This document shows, piece by piece, positions 38,227-51,656 of a stretch of DNA of 64,000 nt (its first letter is position 1; each line of letters starts with the position of its first letter). The position numbers and the translations under genes are program-made. Source of the DNA: Takifugu bimaculatus (lineage: Eukaryota > Chordata > Actinopteri > Tetraodontiformes > Tetraodontidae). Below the pieces are notes generated by a model, which saw only the letters and a list, made by a program, of their open reading frames with translations, did not search any database and was not told where the DNA came from. The stretch is from NCBI GenBank assembly GCA_004026145.2, contig CP034989.1:7570396-7634395 (forward strand), given 5' to 3'.

Positions 38227-40720
38227 TTATGCAGATGTAAAAATGATAAAAAGCGAAGGGCTGAAGAAATTACAGACAGTTTCAGCGGCGGCCGCAGTGA
38301 ATGAACAGACTGTAATGAGTTTCTGGCCCGTTGATGGCGCGTGTTCAGATTGTATCAGGGTGACAAAGACCCTCTGCCCAGTGGCTTTCAGCTTCTATTA
38401 ATGGAATACAGCTCAAGTTGTGAGAAGTGACGGCTCCATTTTACCCTGCTAGCTAGCAGCGTTAGCTAGATGCAGACAGATGTTTGTTGGTTGTTAGAGC
38501 ATCATTTGACATCACAGAAAATCATGATCCTTAAATATAATCGTGTGGACTAGACTGGGATTGCCCTTTGTTATGTAATGTATTATTTTAGCATGTAATA
38601 AATCTTGTTTTGTAGAGCATTTCCTGCTAACGCTAATGTCATTTTGTGGTTGTTAGGGTTATATATGTTATGTGACTGGCAATAAAAAAAGAACTGGCTC
38701 AGAGGAACATCAATGTCACATAAAATCAAAATATTACACCTCCACATATAGAGAGACAGCCGACATCTCCTGTGTTCGACCTCGCTCACTCACAATTATC
38801 CATAAATGCAATTTCATGGGTGGCAAAGCACCCTGCTGGTGTTCCTGTTAAATGGTGAATAATTTCCACAAGCTGGATGCACTGGAGATCACCTCATCAA
38901 TCTGTGTACTTTGACATCCCTCGATGGACATTGGCATTAGTCATTCTCTGCTCCGACGTTACTCTGCAATCTGCCTCCTCATTCTTACCAAATGAGAAGA
39001 TGACATTTTATGTAACTCCTTCGTCTGTGTTGGTCAGAGAAAGGCGACGGTTTCCATTTCCTTTTATCCCCCACTCGTGTCGTCTGTTCCGCGTGGGGTT
39101 CTTTTTCCTTTTTCGAGCGTCTTGCAGTTGAAACAGCACGTGTGACCACAGCAGGTTGCCTGTGACTAATGGTACTTTCCTCTGCGTTACCTGCTGCAGT
39201 GCTGACAGGATGTGGTGTGCACAGTGACTCTAAACAAGGACAGGGGCTTGAAATTTCATGTCCCCCTACTGTACTTTCCCTCTGCATGTCCCCAGAGAGG
39301 CCACCCAAGCCTGACAGCTCTGACAGTGTTGCTATTTTGCAGGGAAATAATTGTATTACAGCCCGAATTATAGAGATGTTGTCCTTTAGAGTGGAAAAAA
39401 ACATTTTTCTCGAGGCGAAGAAACTCTGCCTGAATTATTTTCCATGTAAATAACAGCGGAGAGATGCCAGCATGTCAACTCACCAATGTCTAAAGGCTTT
39501 TTTAGACGTCTGGAACTTAACCGAGGACAATATGTAGAGAGAGTGTTGCTGCCACATCACATTGACATGCAAAACCCCAGCAGCTAATCCTGCATCTAGT
39601 TATTTTAATTGCCAACGGTTTGGTGGGAAGATGGCAAAATCACTCCTCAGAGGTTAAGGGATTGTGCTTTGTGCAAATATGAAGCACGCAGGGACATCAA
39701 TTGTCGTGTGAAGCTTTCCCCTAAATGTAAAGCGTGTTTTTTCCATCCGCCAGGTCCCATTGATTTGCACATCATTCATTCACCTCTTTAACTCCCAAAC
39801 TGCTGATGAGCACCGTGGCATCAGAGTGCTTGAGCAACACTCAGGACTGCAAAATAGTCAACAGCGCAGAGGAAGCATCTGTTCCCACTCTCCTGACATG
39901 TCAGTCTTCTTTAAATAGCAGTTTGTACCAGTAAAAGGTGATGTTTTGGAAGTAAATGGGCCTGGGAATCAAGACGCAGAGCTTCAAACTGGCTGGTTAG
40001 CTTGCCTTTCAGAGATGCACTCCCACAACCTGTCTGGTGATTCGCCTTATTCAGACCGTTGGGGAATTCAAACGGCTGCCCTCTCAGTTCCGCCTCCTCT
40101 GCTTTCCCTGCATCAAACCGAAAGCACAGAGACAAGCGCGGCTAGCCAGAATACGTACTTTATTAGGCAAAGAATATACCATTCAGAAGAAGAGAAAACA
40201 CCAAAAATAAATTTCTGTCGCACAGCATTTCCCCGCACCCGGTGTAGGAAGGTCACTAGCACATCGAACGAAACCGAATAGCGCCGCTTTACTTGTGGAT
40301 GGTCGCCCTAAAGAGTTTGAGTGGACACTGTAGCACAGCCAAAAACAGGGCGCGGCTCAGGTGTCATGAAAGCAGAGCGTGATCTGGAGCGGTTCTCCGT
40401 GCTACCGCCACGAGGCAGGTGGCGCTGTAGCGCTGGGGGGAGGGGCTTCAGTGTCCTGTGATTTATTCGGCAAATACCAGGTGGCTAAATTGTGTCCAGT
40501 ACACAAAAGAGAGCGGCCGGTGAGTTTGAAGAGAGGCCTTGGCACATCCTCGACCGAGCAGAGGAGGCAGAGTGAGAAGGCAGCTGGGGTCGGATTTTGG
40601 CAGCTCTTTCTGTCCGGAGTTCAGAGGACCGTTTATGGGAAGAAGAGGAGTATTCCCACGTGAAAGTCAAACCTAAAGAAGGCAGAAAAATGCTCTGCTC
40701 CTGGCTCACACACACGCTCG

Positions 40721-40746
40721 CGCACACACACACACACACACACACA
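40721..40746. repeat. (CA)n microsatellite
   Basis: CA run of about 13 units, preceded by shorter CA stretches from 40707. Confidence 0.95.
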
Positions 40747-41389
40747 GGTGTCGGACATCCACCATGATCATCAGACTGGTACACATACATGCAGACTTGT
40801 ACAAAGGCAGAATTTTACAAAGTCATGCAGATGGAATGTTTCCTGTAGTCTGACTCGAATCTGCTTCACTGTGGAATGATGAAGGGGTAATCGGCGTATT
40901 TTAACATCCTAAACTCCAGACGGTTGCCTGTCATTGTCTCTAAAAGAGGTAGCCTCATTTATACCAAATTATACCAGAGTCCGTAAAACAAAACAACAGA
41001 AAACTCTCTGAATCTCCTGAAAGCGACCTGCAAAGGTCGTTAATAAGATTTGAAACCTTTAGGAAAATTCCTGGAAAAGAATGATATGAAATCTGTCAAC
41101 AGTCCAAAGGTTAAAAAACAAAAAGCAGCATCCACCCACAAGAAGCTCTAAAGTTCCCCAAACAATGAATTTAAAAACCTGAACAAAAGAGATTGTGTTT
41201 TTCTTTCACCAGCTATAGTTGTGCTGCCTCTGCACCAGCGTGTGCACTCCTTCTTTGGGGGGGTTTATAAGGACATAACTTGTGCAAACGTCCATCTTTG
41301 TGGACATAAATGACTAAAATTTGTCCACTGGCAGCAGAAAATGTCCTTTTTTTGTCCAAATGAATCATGTTTAATGTTAAATAAAAGAA

Positions 41390-41632
41390 CAGGGGCTGGA
41401 TGAAGAAGCAGAGGGTTCTCAGTTCAAGTCCCAGTACAAAATTTGGGAGGTGTTCTGAAAGCAGGGAGAGGTGCCAGATCACCTTCAGAGCACTGCAAAG
41501 GTACCCTTGAGCAAGGTACTAAACCCCCAAATGCTTCACATAGGGCCATGTGCCAAACTCAGAGGTATAAAATATGCAGATAGAATCTTTCATCCTCCCC
41601 GTGACCCCAAAAGGGATATAGTGGTCAAGAAA
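41390..41632 (+). mobile_element. SINE-like interspersed repeat copy
   Basis: The head contains GGTTCTCAGTTCAAGTCCCA, resembling a tRNA-type B box. It is followed by AGATCACCTTCAGAGCACTG, then CCCTTGAGCAAGGTACTAAA and a tail CCGTGACCCCAAAAGGGATA. These phrases, in this order, are those of abundant fish SINE-like repeats with 'gagcaaggcaccgaacccc' and 'gaccccgaaagggataaagcggtcaaga'. The copy is diverged; borders are approximate and target-site duplications were not found. Confidence 0.6.
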
Positions 41633-42101
41633 GAGAGAGAGGGCGAGTTAAGAGAACCCCAGGTGGTCTGGAAGCTAATTTATTTTACCTTTGGACTGTT
41701 TTTTTCCCCCAGTAATTAATCAGCTTCCTATATTTAACACTTTGTAATGCATTTTTATAATTGAAAGTAATTTTGTGCAGTCATGTGACAAAATCTTCCA
41801 GCTGAAGCGAGTCCGTGAATCTGACCTCTTCAGAGTGCAGCATTAGTGTAACCAGGCGACAGAGGAATTCAACTGGATATACATCAAAACCGTAAAGAAC
41901 GTTCAGACTACGGCGGCTGTGGCCCACTCTTGTAACTAATAATCATGGTCTCAATTCTACAAACACAACGATGTAAACTCGGGCTGCGAATGCTCATCCG
42001 TGTTCGGGCAGTGTGGGACACTGATTGGACAGGTCCAGACACAAATGACGTCGTCGCAGCAAACCGGGCGCGGACGGAGGGATCCGTCGTCCGCGCCCGT
42101 T

Positions 42102-45100
42102 TCACAGGTTCTCGTTGGTGTCGTGTTGGCACTGGCTGTCAGGCGAGAGGCTCAGGAAAGGCAGCTCCTCGTCGCCGCCCTGCAGCTTCAGGACTTTGTT
42201 GCACAGGTCCAGGCAGCACTGAGGACACGAGGGGAGAAAAACAGATTGGAAAAGCAGCTCGAAATGTTAGGTTAATGTTTGATATTGGGGACCCGAAGCA
42301 GTCGTGTTTATGCTACGACGTTAGCTTTTTAGCTTTCAAACAACAGGTCTGATATTTCAGCAGGCAGCGCATCCGTGTACATCGTTTCCTGGCTTCAGAT
42401 TTTGAATTACAGCGCCACGTTGCCACGTAAAATAACAATTTACAAAAAAATACATACTTAACACATGCCAAAAATGACATTTATGTCTCTGTTGAAAAAC
42501 AGTTGAGCAGCTTTAACAGCCGATTTTAATAATCCGGTGGTATTAACACTGTTAATCCTGTTTCATATATGAAGAAAACATCAAATATTTCCGAACAGAA
42601 CAGTAGCAGAAAACAATAATCTGACAGAAACTGATCCAAAATCCCAAAGGCATAATATTTTCTTTGTCAAATCAGATTTAAGTGACAAAGTAACCAGATG
42701 TGACACATATTGGAACAAATTGAGATGGGGGGAAAAAACACCAGAGCTCTTCTTTGTGGGGATGGAAATTAAATTTTCAGCTGTGAAAATTTAAATTCCC
42801 ACCTTCCAGGAGATCCTCGCCTCTTTCTTATCTCGGATTTCCTCTCACGGTATGTGTCGGACGCATGCTGTGCTACCAAAATAAATCTGGGCAGCCTTTT
42901 ATCCGGCGGCAGTCTCACGATATCGACTTGTGCCTCCGCCATTCCTCGGGAAATGTTAGGGGTTTTTTGTAGGTCGTTGTTCTTTTCCTTTTTCTCTAAG
43001 TCTCCAGTCTTCTGGGGACTTCTTTAGAAACGGAGCAGGCTCATAGCAAAAGCCACCTAAAAAAAAAAGCCACTGACAACAGGAACTCACGCAAGACCCT
43101 TACTTTTAGTTCCAGCAGAGTCTGGAGACCCAGGCACAGCTCAGATGTCTCATCCTCTAAGGGCAGACAAAGAAAAACCAAGATAAGAACAGAGCAATAA
43201 AAGGAATTTTGAGTTACACAAATGTTTTTGGCTGAATCCAACTGGATTCAGGCAACAGAACTTTCTGGGTAAATGACACAACCTTTGGCAGTGTGTGCCG
43301 TTAATTACTCGTATTAGCATGCTAATATTCCCAGGGGGTACTGGCCTTCCTAAAGTCAGCACTAATCCCAGCGGTTTGCAGATGTGGCCACAGCTCACCT
43401 TTGACATAAGCTGAACACTGGACCATCTGTGTGCCGAGCTGCAGCTTCAGACCCAACACTGAGCTCGGCGCACCACATGGAGAACTGGCTTGTTTGGGAA
43501 CCAGTCTAGAAATACAGACAAACAACCTGTCAATCAAAGTTTTTGCATCAAAGGAGGCTGAAATGAGATCTGACTAGAGTTAGGATTAGCATTTTTAGGT
43601 TCACAGCTGCGCGTCAGTCAAAGAAGCTGTGTCAGAATGTGGATCAGAATGTGGTGAGTGTTTGTGCAGGTTCTCACCCCAGCCTCTGACAGCAGGAGGT
43701 GGAGATGTGGTTGTGTTGGCTGCCGGTGTTGATGGACGCCTTGATTTCAGTCTCGCAGCACTGTGGGGACAGAAGGAGACTTCTGTGTCAGAAAAGTCAC
43801 TTTTTCCTATGTCACAGCAGCACGTTTACTTATCACTCAGGCAAAAGCTGTTGAGCATTTCCTCTTAACAATTCCAAAAACTCAAGTCCAAGTCAGCAGT
43901 TAATCAACGTTGCACAAATAAAACAAAACTGTCCCAGTGATGCTGTGTTTCCAAACCAAGTACATATATTTTTAATTTAACTGTTTTGATGCCTTAAATT
44001 CCACTTTTTATCACTGCAGTTATCAATTAAACAACAGTTTGTACATGACACATCAAGTTAAAATCATTTAGTTTATTATTAACTCAACTGTTTCCCAACA
44101 GGATGCTGATTCTTCAGTCTGAGTTCATTTTGTGGCGACTTAGTGTTCCCAAAAACCACGAGCTGTACATTAAATATTAAACAAATAGGTTCAAAGGTGT
44201 TTTTAACTGCTCAGTCAGGCCAGAAACACATCACATGGAGGAAAGGGACTTTTGACTGGTCAGATGTCTCATTTTGACCTTCGAAGGGAGTTAATCATCA
44301 CTTCTTTGATGCAGTAGTTCACGTCTTGTACTGACCTTGCAGATTGAGCTTATCTAGCCTATCTTGCAAATCATATGTAGGACAAAGAGTTAGCTTAGCA
44401 TAGCCTGAAAACACCTAGCTCTTGTATGCTGATGTCCATCAGTCCACCGACATAAGAAGCTGCGAACGTTTGTTCTTTTTTTCTCTTTTCACTGGGGTAG
44501 TTAAAGCTGGAGTTTCCCGGCAGTGAGTCAGATCGGCCCTGTTTACACCGATGTGTTGCCTGCAGCGAGGAAACAGGGTGAGCTTTTGCGCGATGTCGTC
44601 TATAATGGCCTATTTCTATTCAGCAACCTTTTACGTGCTGCAGCGCACAGATAAAAACATGCCCGTTGGAGAAACGCATGAAGTCGTCGAAGTATCCAGG
44701 ACATATGGCAGCTCTGCATGCGTGTGTGATAGCAGGGTTCTGCATCACACTCTATACATTAGGTGTATGTTGTTGATTCTCTATATAAATGGATATTTAG
44801 AGCAATGTTAAAGCAGTTGCTGTCAGAAGCGTCGATCGTGACGACAAAAGGTCACCTTTTAAGCAAATGGACCCGGTTTTCTCCAGCTTCTGAAGCCATG
44901 CTGAGCATGTGAGGAAACGACAAGTGAGGTGTATTTGTGGAATACACGTAGCTGACAGTTTCCCCCTTTCAGCTTCCTAATTATGATTCAAAATCTTTTC
45001 CATGATGGTCCAAACTGTGCAGTATTTATTATGATTAAAAGTATTCATTACGTTGCCAGATCGACCCAGTAACCCTCCTGAATCCCAAAGTTTCCATGAC

Positions 45101-48100
45101 CCTTGTTTTTGACCTTTTGCCATCAGAATAGCCTGAGCCGCCCCCACCTTTTTGTCCTTACAGATATGCCGGCTTATCGGCAGACGCACAGACCTGATCT
45201 TTTGTCTCGGCCCTGGCGGTGCAAAATCCCTCTCCTCAGGTTTAAAAATAGCTTCCCGGCGAGTAACCGTAGGTTACCTTGCACTTAATAAGGTAATGAT
45301 AATAAAAAAGGAGCTGGCAGTTGAAAGTGCCGATTCTACTAGAAATGTCACAGAAGACTTGTTTTAAGCCAGAGTTTTTAATTTTCCAAGCAATTTGTTA
45401 TTGCCAGAAATGTAGATATGCAGAAAAAGTCAATAACACAGGCAGGTTCTGTGCTGGTTCTCCTGCTTTCTTCTACTTTTAATCAAATGTCTGGCACATC
45501 GGGCCCTCTCTACAGGCTGGACATTTAAAAAACGCCTTAGTGAAGCCTGAACAACACAGCCAGTATTTTGGGTGAGCTTCTTTTAGACATTAATCATCCA
45601 AGTGTGTTGTGGCTGACGCTGCTACAGCATTTTAAAGTGAAATGTCTAATGTGCAGAGAGTGAGTCACTGCTTCTGTAATGATACCATTTACTTTGTTAC
45701 ATACTGAGGCAATTAGGCTGCTACCCTAAAACCTACTTGATTTAGTTTAATGGTAATTTACTCAATTGGTGCTCAGCTTCGCACATGTTGATAAGTGTGC
45801 TAGCTTGATGCTAATCCTTCACAAGACGCTTTGGCTCTCTAGTGCAGAAGGTGCTCAACACTTAATGTGTTAATGACAGCGAAACAAATTTACCTTAAAT
45901 GTCTGTCTTTATTTCTTCAGCAATATTTAGTCTCAAAACATTGTTAAATATTTCTGAACAGAAGATTAGCAACAACCTCTAAGCTACCATAATAGTCCTC
46001 ATGGCGCCTGTTCTCAAAACAAATGCACATCTTTTACACCCTTGGTTGCTTTAAATATGAATTCTCCTGTAATGTAAGCACATATCGCCGCTGTATATGT
46101 GGAAGGAATTCCTTTAGTGGCTGTATTTGAGAAAATGCCATTATAACAGATTACTGTGCCAACCAGAAGCAGGATTCCTTTTAGAGACAGAGTTTGGTGG
46201 TCCGGTGATGCTGCCGTCGGGATATTTGTGTCAGAAGTGGTAAAAGATGGAAAGCCTTCAGCTCTAACCTGTACACAGTAAGATCCCAGTGGCATTGCCT
46301 CCCTGGTGTCTTGCCAGTACACACTAATGTGGACCAGCTTTTGTCGTAGCGGGTTTCTGTTGTTCTGCTCCAGCCGGCAGATGGACGCTGCCAGCTTCAG
46401 AGAAAGAGCCTCTCGGCGGATGAGTCACGGATGAGCACAACTGCGCTCTTTTCTGTCCTCTCGATTTCTATTTTTACACAGCAAATGAGAACGTTTCATC
46501 GAAGGAGATGTCGGTACCTTGCACTGAACCACCAGAGCCGTCAGCTCGGTCTTCTGGGCCGTCTGCCTGGCCGCCGCCTCGCTGCTGTCGTCCTCCTCGT
46601 CCGAACGGAGGCTCCTCTCGCTCTCCTCCAAGGACTCCCTCTCCTCCGTGGAGTCGTCCGCCGTGCTCTCGCTCCTCTCCTCGGCATCCGCCTGTCCGTC
46701 CTTTGGGTCGGCCAAGGGGGAGCGGACCCTGGCGCTGGCGTCCCGGGCCTCCCCTCGCAGCCTCGTGATGTTTCCCTCCAGCAGGCGGCGCTGGACAATA
46801 CTGTGAGGTTGCTTTAAAGAGAGAACCAGATAAACCGTCAATGAAGAACGTTGCCAAACAACTGATGATAGCTGCTCATCGTGACCTTGTACTGTACTGT
46901 AACATCTTGAGATTTGAAGATATTATTAGAACATGAGAAAATATTTCAATTCCTCCTCATTAAATGATCCCTAAATAAGCATCCTGGAACATTGCTGAAA
47001 CATCTTCTTTGAGATGAAAAGACATATTTATAGAATTAAATGGAGCTCGTCATGTAAGCGAAACATCAAGCAGGACACGTAGGCCGTGCGGGCAAGGAAG
47101 ACGTCAGCATTCTAAAGTGATGACTCAGCCCTTTTTTACCTGGGAAGGACCTCTTTTCTTTGCAGGAATTGAAATGTTTCATTATGCATGTTGTATCAGG
47201 TTAGAGTGACACATCCAGATTTAATGCCGTCCACGTAAAACATTCTAAAATAAAACAACACTCATGCAAGGATTCAGACGAGCTAATGCTAGATGAAATG
47301 GCCACAAGGGGGAGCTGTTCCAGATCCTAAGATTAGACACGAATAACACTGCTAAAAATGCCTGATAAAAATGAATCAATTCCACAATTTTCTGCAATGC
47401 AGACAATGTGGGGATTACGTAGATGAGAGCATAAAGCGAGCAAACTCCATTAGTTGAAAAAAAGATGTCAAACAAATCATCAAAAACACAGGAGGTCTAC
47501 ATTTTCTTGTCTGGACGTGGTTTTAGCGAGCCTAGCACCATGTTACACCTGCACATTTAATGCTATGCACCAAATCACACAAACAGATTCAAATTGCTCA
47601 ATTAGGCATCAGTGGGGGGTGGGACGGCTAGAAATACAATTTTTAATGCTCTTAATTATCGCTACACAAGAGTCATTATTGCAATTATTGCTATTTATAT
47701 TTAATATTATTGTTGCTTTGGCTTTGATTTAATGCTGATTCGAAGCAGCTCGTGGCCACCGACTGGCCCTCTCCTCTGGTTTATATAAAACGTAAATTCT
47801 ATTTCAGCTGCCTGCTCCTTTGTAATCACATTTGTGCTCACCAGAACAGAGTCTGGCTGCAGACTTTGAAAAGAGCAGGTCATCCAACCCCAGCAGAGTC
47901 CTTCATTAATAAAACACGAAGCCGTTGCTTCGGTTTCAACTTCGGCAGCTTGTTCAAAGTAATTAACACGGATCAGGGACGGGTGACGAAAGACCAGGCC
48001 GCCGTCTCACATTTACAGTTTCTCCCTGGAGCATTTTAGCATGTAGCCCGCTGCTAACACGAGTGCGGCCGTCTCTTTTGGTTCGCCGCTCAGTATTGAA

Positions 48101-51100
48101 CAAGAGCCGTTCTGTTTTAAATTCACGTCAATTTGTCAATCTAGTGCCTCCGAACAAAAGCTTGTGATCCAACGGGGAGGAGGACATCCCCATCTGCCGT
48201 CCGCGTCTTGCACGCTTAGCATGACTCAGCCTTGGATTCGCCCCGGACATCTGTCGCCTCCATTGATCTGTCCCTCGTTTGTTCCTGACCACCTTTGTTT
48301 CGTTGCTGCTCTCGCCGAGCGTTCAGAGCGTGGGTGGTTTTGGACTCTCCTGCCCTGATGTTCTGACTGTAACTGGGGTCAGCTTGAGAACGATTGCACG
48401 GCATGGCAGCGGTAGCTTTGCTCATCATAGGGTCATTTTTCTCTTTCAGCGATGGATTCGTTTATTTGTGGCTCTCCGCTTCTGTGTTGTCCACGTCGGC
48501 CATGTTTCGTGTCCAAAACAACACTTCACAGTGGTAAACAAGCGCCCGTGTCACTGAGCTGGCATCAGCCCATTCGCTGCGCTCTGACGCTCCAGCTGAG
48601 GCCAATGACCTCATCGCCAGGTTACGAACGCGTCTCCAGGTCTCCTTTCCTTTCATCTCCTTTCATTGTTGTTGGAACTTGACTCCAGCCTCTTTTGTTT
48701 CATCCAAAAGGAAGATCTCTTCACTTCACAATTTGATTTCAGACAGAACATCAGAAATGACAGTGCTAGGTCAGCTCTTCCTCCTGGTTCCACATCGGAC
48801 TTTGGCTCGCTCCTCATTCTTTCCTGTCCCCAGCTTATTTTCCCTCTTGCACCTTTGAATTAGTTTTCTGCCACCCTCTGTGCTACCTCTATTTTTTTAA
48901 CCAGCCGTAGCTGATAAAAGTTGGTCCTAATCCTGAAAGAGCTCTGCTAAAACAGGAGTTCTGAAGTTGGACTCCTCAGCATCTGAGCTAATCAGACTCA
49001 ATCAGGAGCCGCTCCACTTCTAACTGGACTTAATTCTGCTTTATCAGACTCTCTCCACATCACTTCCTCTATCTCTTTAAGGTATTTTTAAAGGTTGACC
49101 TCTTCCTGACCTGCCGCCAAATTACAACGTTGGATGACAGCAATTATGCTCTTGCACAAATGGCAGAAACAGCTTGTTAGTGGTGATTGAATCAGTGGAA
49201 GATGAAGGGTTTTTTTGCTTGTGGTTTGGTGGTCGTCAGCTGGGTTTTTGGCTTACTCATTTATAAATATTACTCTTGAATAGCTGGAGAACTTCGGGGA
49301 CACGGGACAGCACGAGAAGCAGCCTCACTATGATTTTCTCCCCCTTGTTCTGCTCCCAGCGAGCACTGATGGTTATAAATAAAGGTAGAACTCATCTGAT
49401 AAAAATATCCTGGATATTATTGCTGCCATCTTGGTGACATCAGGCGGAAGATCTAGGTCCCCTCAAGCCTGGCTGATCGTTGCACACACAAATCTACATT
49501 TGAACATATTACAGCACAGCAGGAGCCACTTAAAGATAATTAAAATGAGGTTTCGGGAAAATGCTTTGGTGTTATTGTGACCTTAGAAAACCAAGTGGGG
49601 AGGGAGGGAGGGAGGGAGGGAGGGATGGATGGATGGATGGATGGATGGATGGATGGATGGATGGATGGACGGACGGACAGACGGACGGACAGTGGTTGTG
49701 CTAATTGTGATAGCAGTACGCAGTACATTCAAATGATTCAGATTCCCTATAGGACACCTAATCTATGGAGGCCTAAAATTGTGGTTTCAAGGACAAAGTT
49801 TGGGTCTTTATTTCAGGACTGTTCGCTGTTTTTTGTCATAATGAGTAAAAAAGATAGGGGCCCAGGGCAGATCCCTGAGGTATACCTGCAGCTGTAGCAG
49901 CTGTATTAGCGGACTCGTTTTCTGTCAGGAGGAAAAGCTGTGGTGGAATTTGATGTTTCCAGGACATCATTTTTTTAATCTGGGGTTTAGATTGCCGTCA
50001 TCCAGGACATGCAGAGCAGCTATCAGGGCTCCTGAAAACACTATTACTGGTTTGGCTAATGTGATCAATGTGCACTCCTCAACGTTAATAAGTTTTTGGA
50101 GGCCACTTTTAATCTGTGTTTCCCTCTTTACACCTTCTCCCTTCTGCTTCATCCCTATGCTACTCTAGTTTCCATGAGTGAAATTGCAGACTAATTGCCT
50201 TGTGGACTAATTATCTGACTGCAAAAGGGTCATCGCACTCACTCATCACGTCACGTGACCTCGATAAAGCCCCCTCGTCCTAATGAGAGTCCCCAGTGGC
50301 TCACTTCCTGCCGCACAGATAGATGCTCAGAGCTGCTTTCCTCTTCCTCTTCTTTCCCCCTGTTTAATTACTACATCTAAATCATGATTTAAAGTCTTTT
50401 ATCAAAGCTAAAGCTTAGTTTGAAACAAATTAGCATTTTGTTTTGCAAAATAAAAAACGTTTTCACAGTGAAAGAGTTCAGATAAGGAAGGTTTTGAAAG
50501 AATTTAATCATCATTGGATGCAAAATGGAGGGCAAAGATGGGCAGAGCCTTAATGCAATATTGGATCCAACCACCAGTGGGCGATATAGGTGGCTTTTTT
50601 TTGCTGATTTTCTCTTGTTTTCCTAATGAATTATTTTATTTCCCAGCACCTTGAAATTTTAGAATGTGAATAGAATGAAGCTAGATTCTACTCTCTACAT
50701 TGGAGGCACTTTGCAGGCCAATTCAGCATTAATCCCATCAACAAAAAGATTGTCAGTATTGTAGAGTCTCTCCTCTGTTGTTGGGGTTGTTTTTTGTTGT
50801 CAGGTATTTTTAGCCTTCCTCTTATCCTGCGTAGCTCCGAGAAGGCTGTCAAAGGAGAGAACTACCCCCCATCCGTGGCTCCAGATGACGCAGAGGAGAG
50901 AGCTTCAAACTAGCCTCGTTCCAGCCCAGCTAATTGTCCCTCTGCTAATAATAAAGGCTGCGTGTGAGTTGATCTGTCGGGGTTTGTTTTGGAAGGAGCC
51001 GACGCTGAAAGAGGCAAACTCCCCAGAGTTCAGTCACTGTGCCGCCGTCGCCACGTTTGCTTTTGCTTTGAAGCGCTACTTTGCCTTCTGGGTAAATTCA

Positions 51101-51613
51101 GAAACAATTGAGTTCATCACAGTCAATCTGGATGCAAGAGTACAAGACTGTTTGATGAGTAGGAGTTCCTTCTTTGATAAAGAAGCTGTGCTAATGAGGA
51201 CTACAGCACCCAGTCTTCTTCTGTGTGATTGTTGTGGTTTTTTAATTGAAAAGATCAAAACGAGACATTAGAAAAAAAAATCTTCCAAAGAAACTGAAGG
51301 TTTGTGCCACAGAAACAGACCTCAGGTGACACAAAAAGATGCTAAAGCATGAGCCTGTGTTGAAAATGGGTTTCTGAATCACCACTATTAAATGTGCACA
51401 GCCGACACTCGCCATGGTCGAGACTGTTTGGTCCTTTATGTAATCAGGCCCAGGTCTGTAGCTATTGATTTCCTGAAAACATCAGCGTCTTGACTGGACA
51501 GACAGACACACACACGCGCACACACACACACACACAGATTTCAGACTCACTGACCTGTAAGAGGAGGACTTGAGCAAACTGACAACTGAGCTGCAAGGAG
51601 AGCATGTCGAAAT

Positions 51614-51656
<43 letters not shown>

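Larger units (their letters stand above)
35209..41678. other. Intergenic region between itfg2 and nrip2 (tail to tail)
   Basis: No coding exon was recognised on either strand. Contents: a decayed repeat near 36886-37015, a GT microsatellite (38185-38225), a CA microsatellite (40721-40746) and a SINE-like repeat (41390-41632). The open frames present lack plausible splice signals or family resemblance. Confidence 0.5.

Noticed and set aside
46508..46857. Arg/Pro- and Gly/Arg-rich frames over the nrip2 acidic exon
   Set aside because: Shadow frames of the real nrip2 exon; only the QPHSIVQRRLLEGN frame joins in phase with neighbours.
48279..48682. Overlapping open frames on both strands near 48.3-48.7 kb
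   Set aside because: No acceptable splice pairs joining them to another exon and no recognisable protein; regarded as chance frames in nrip2 intron 1.
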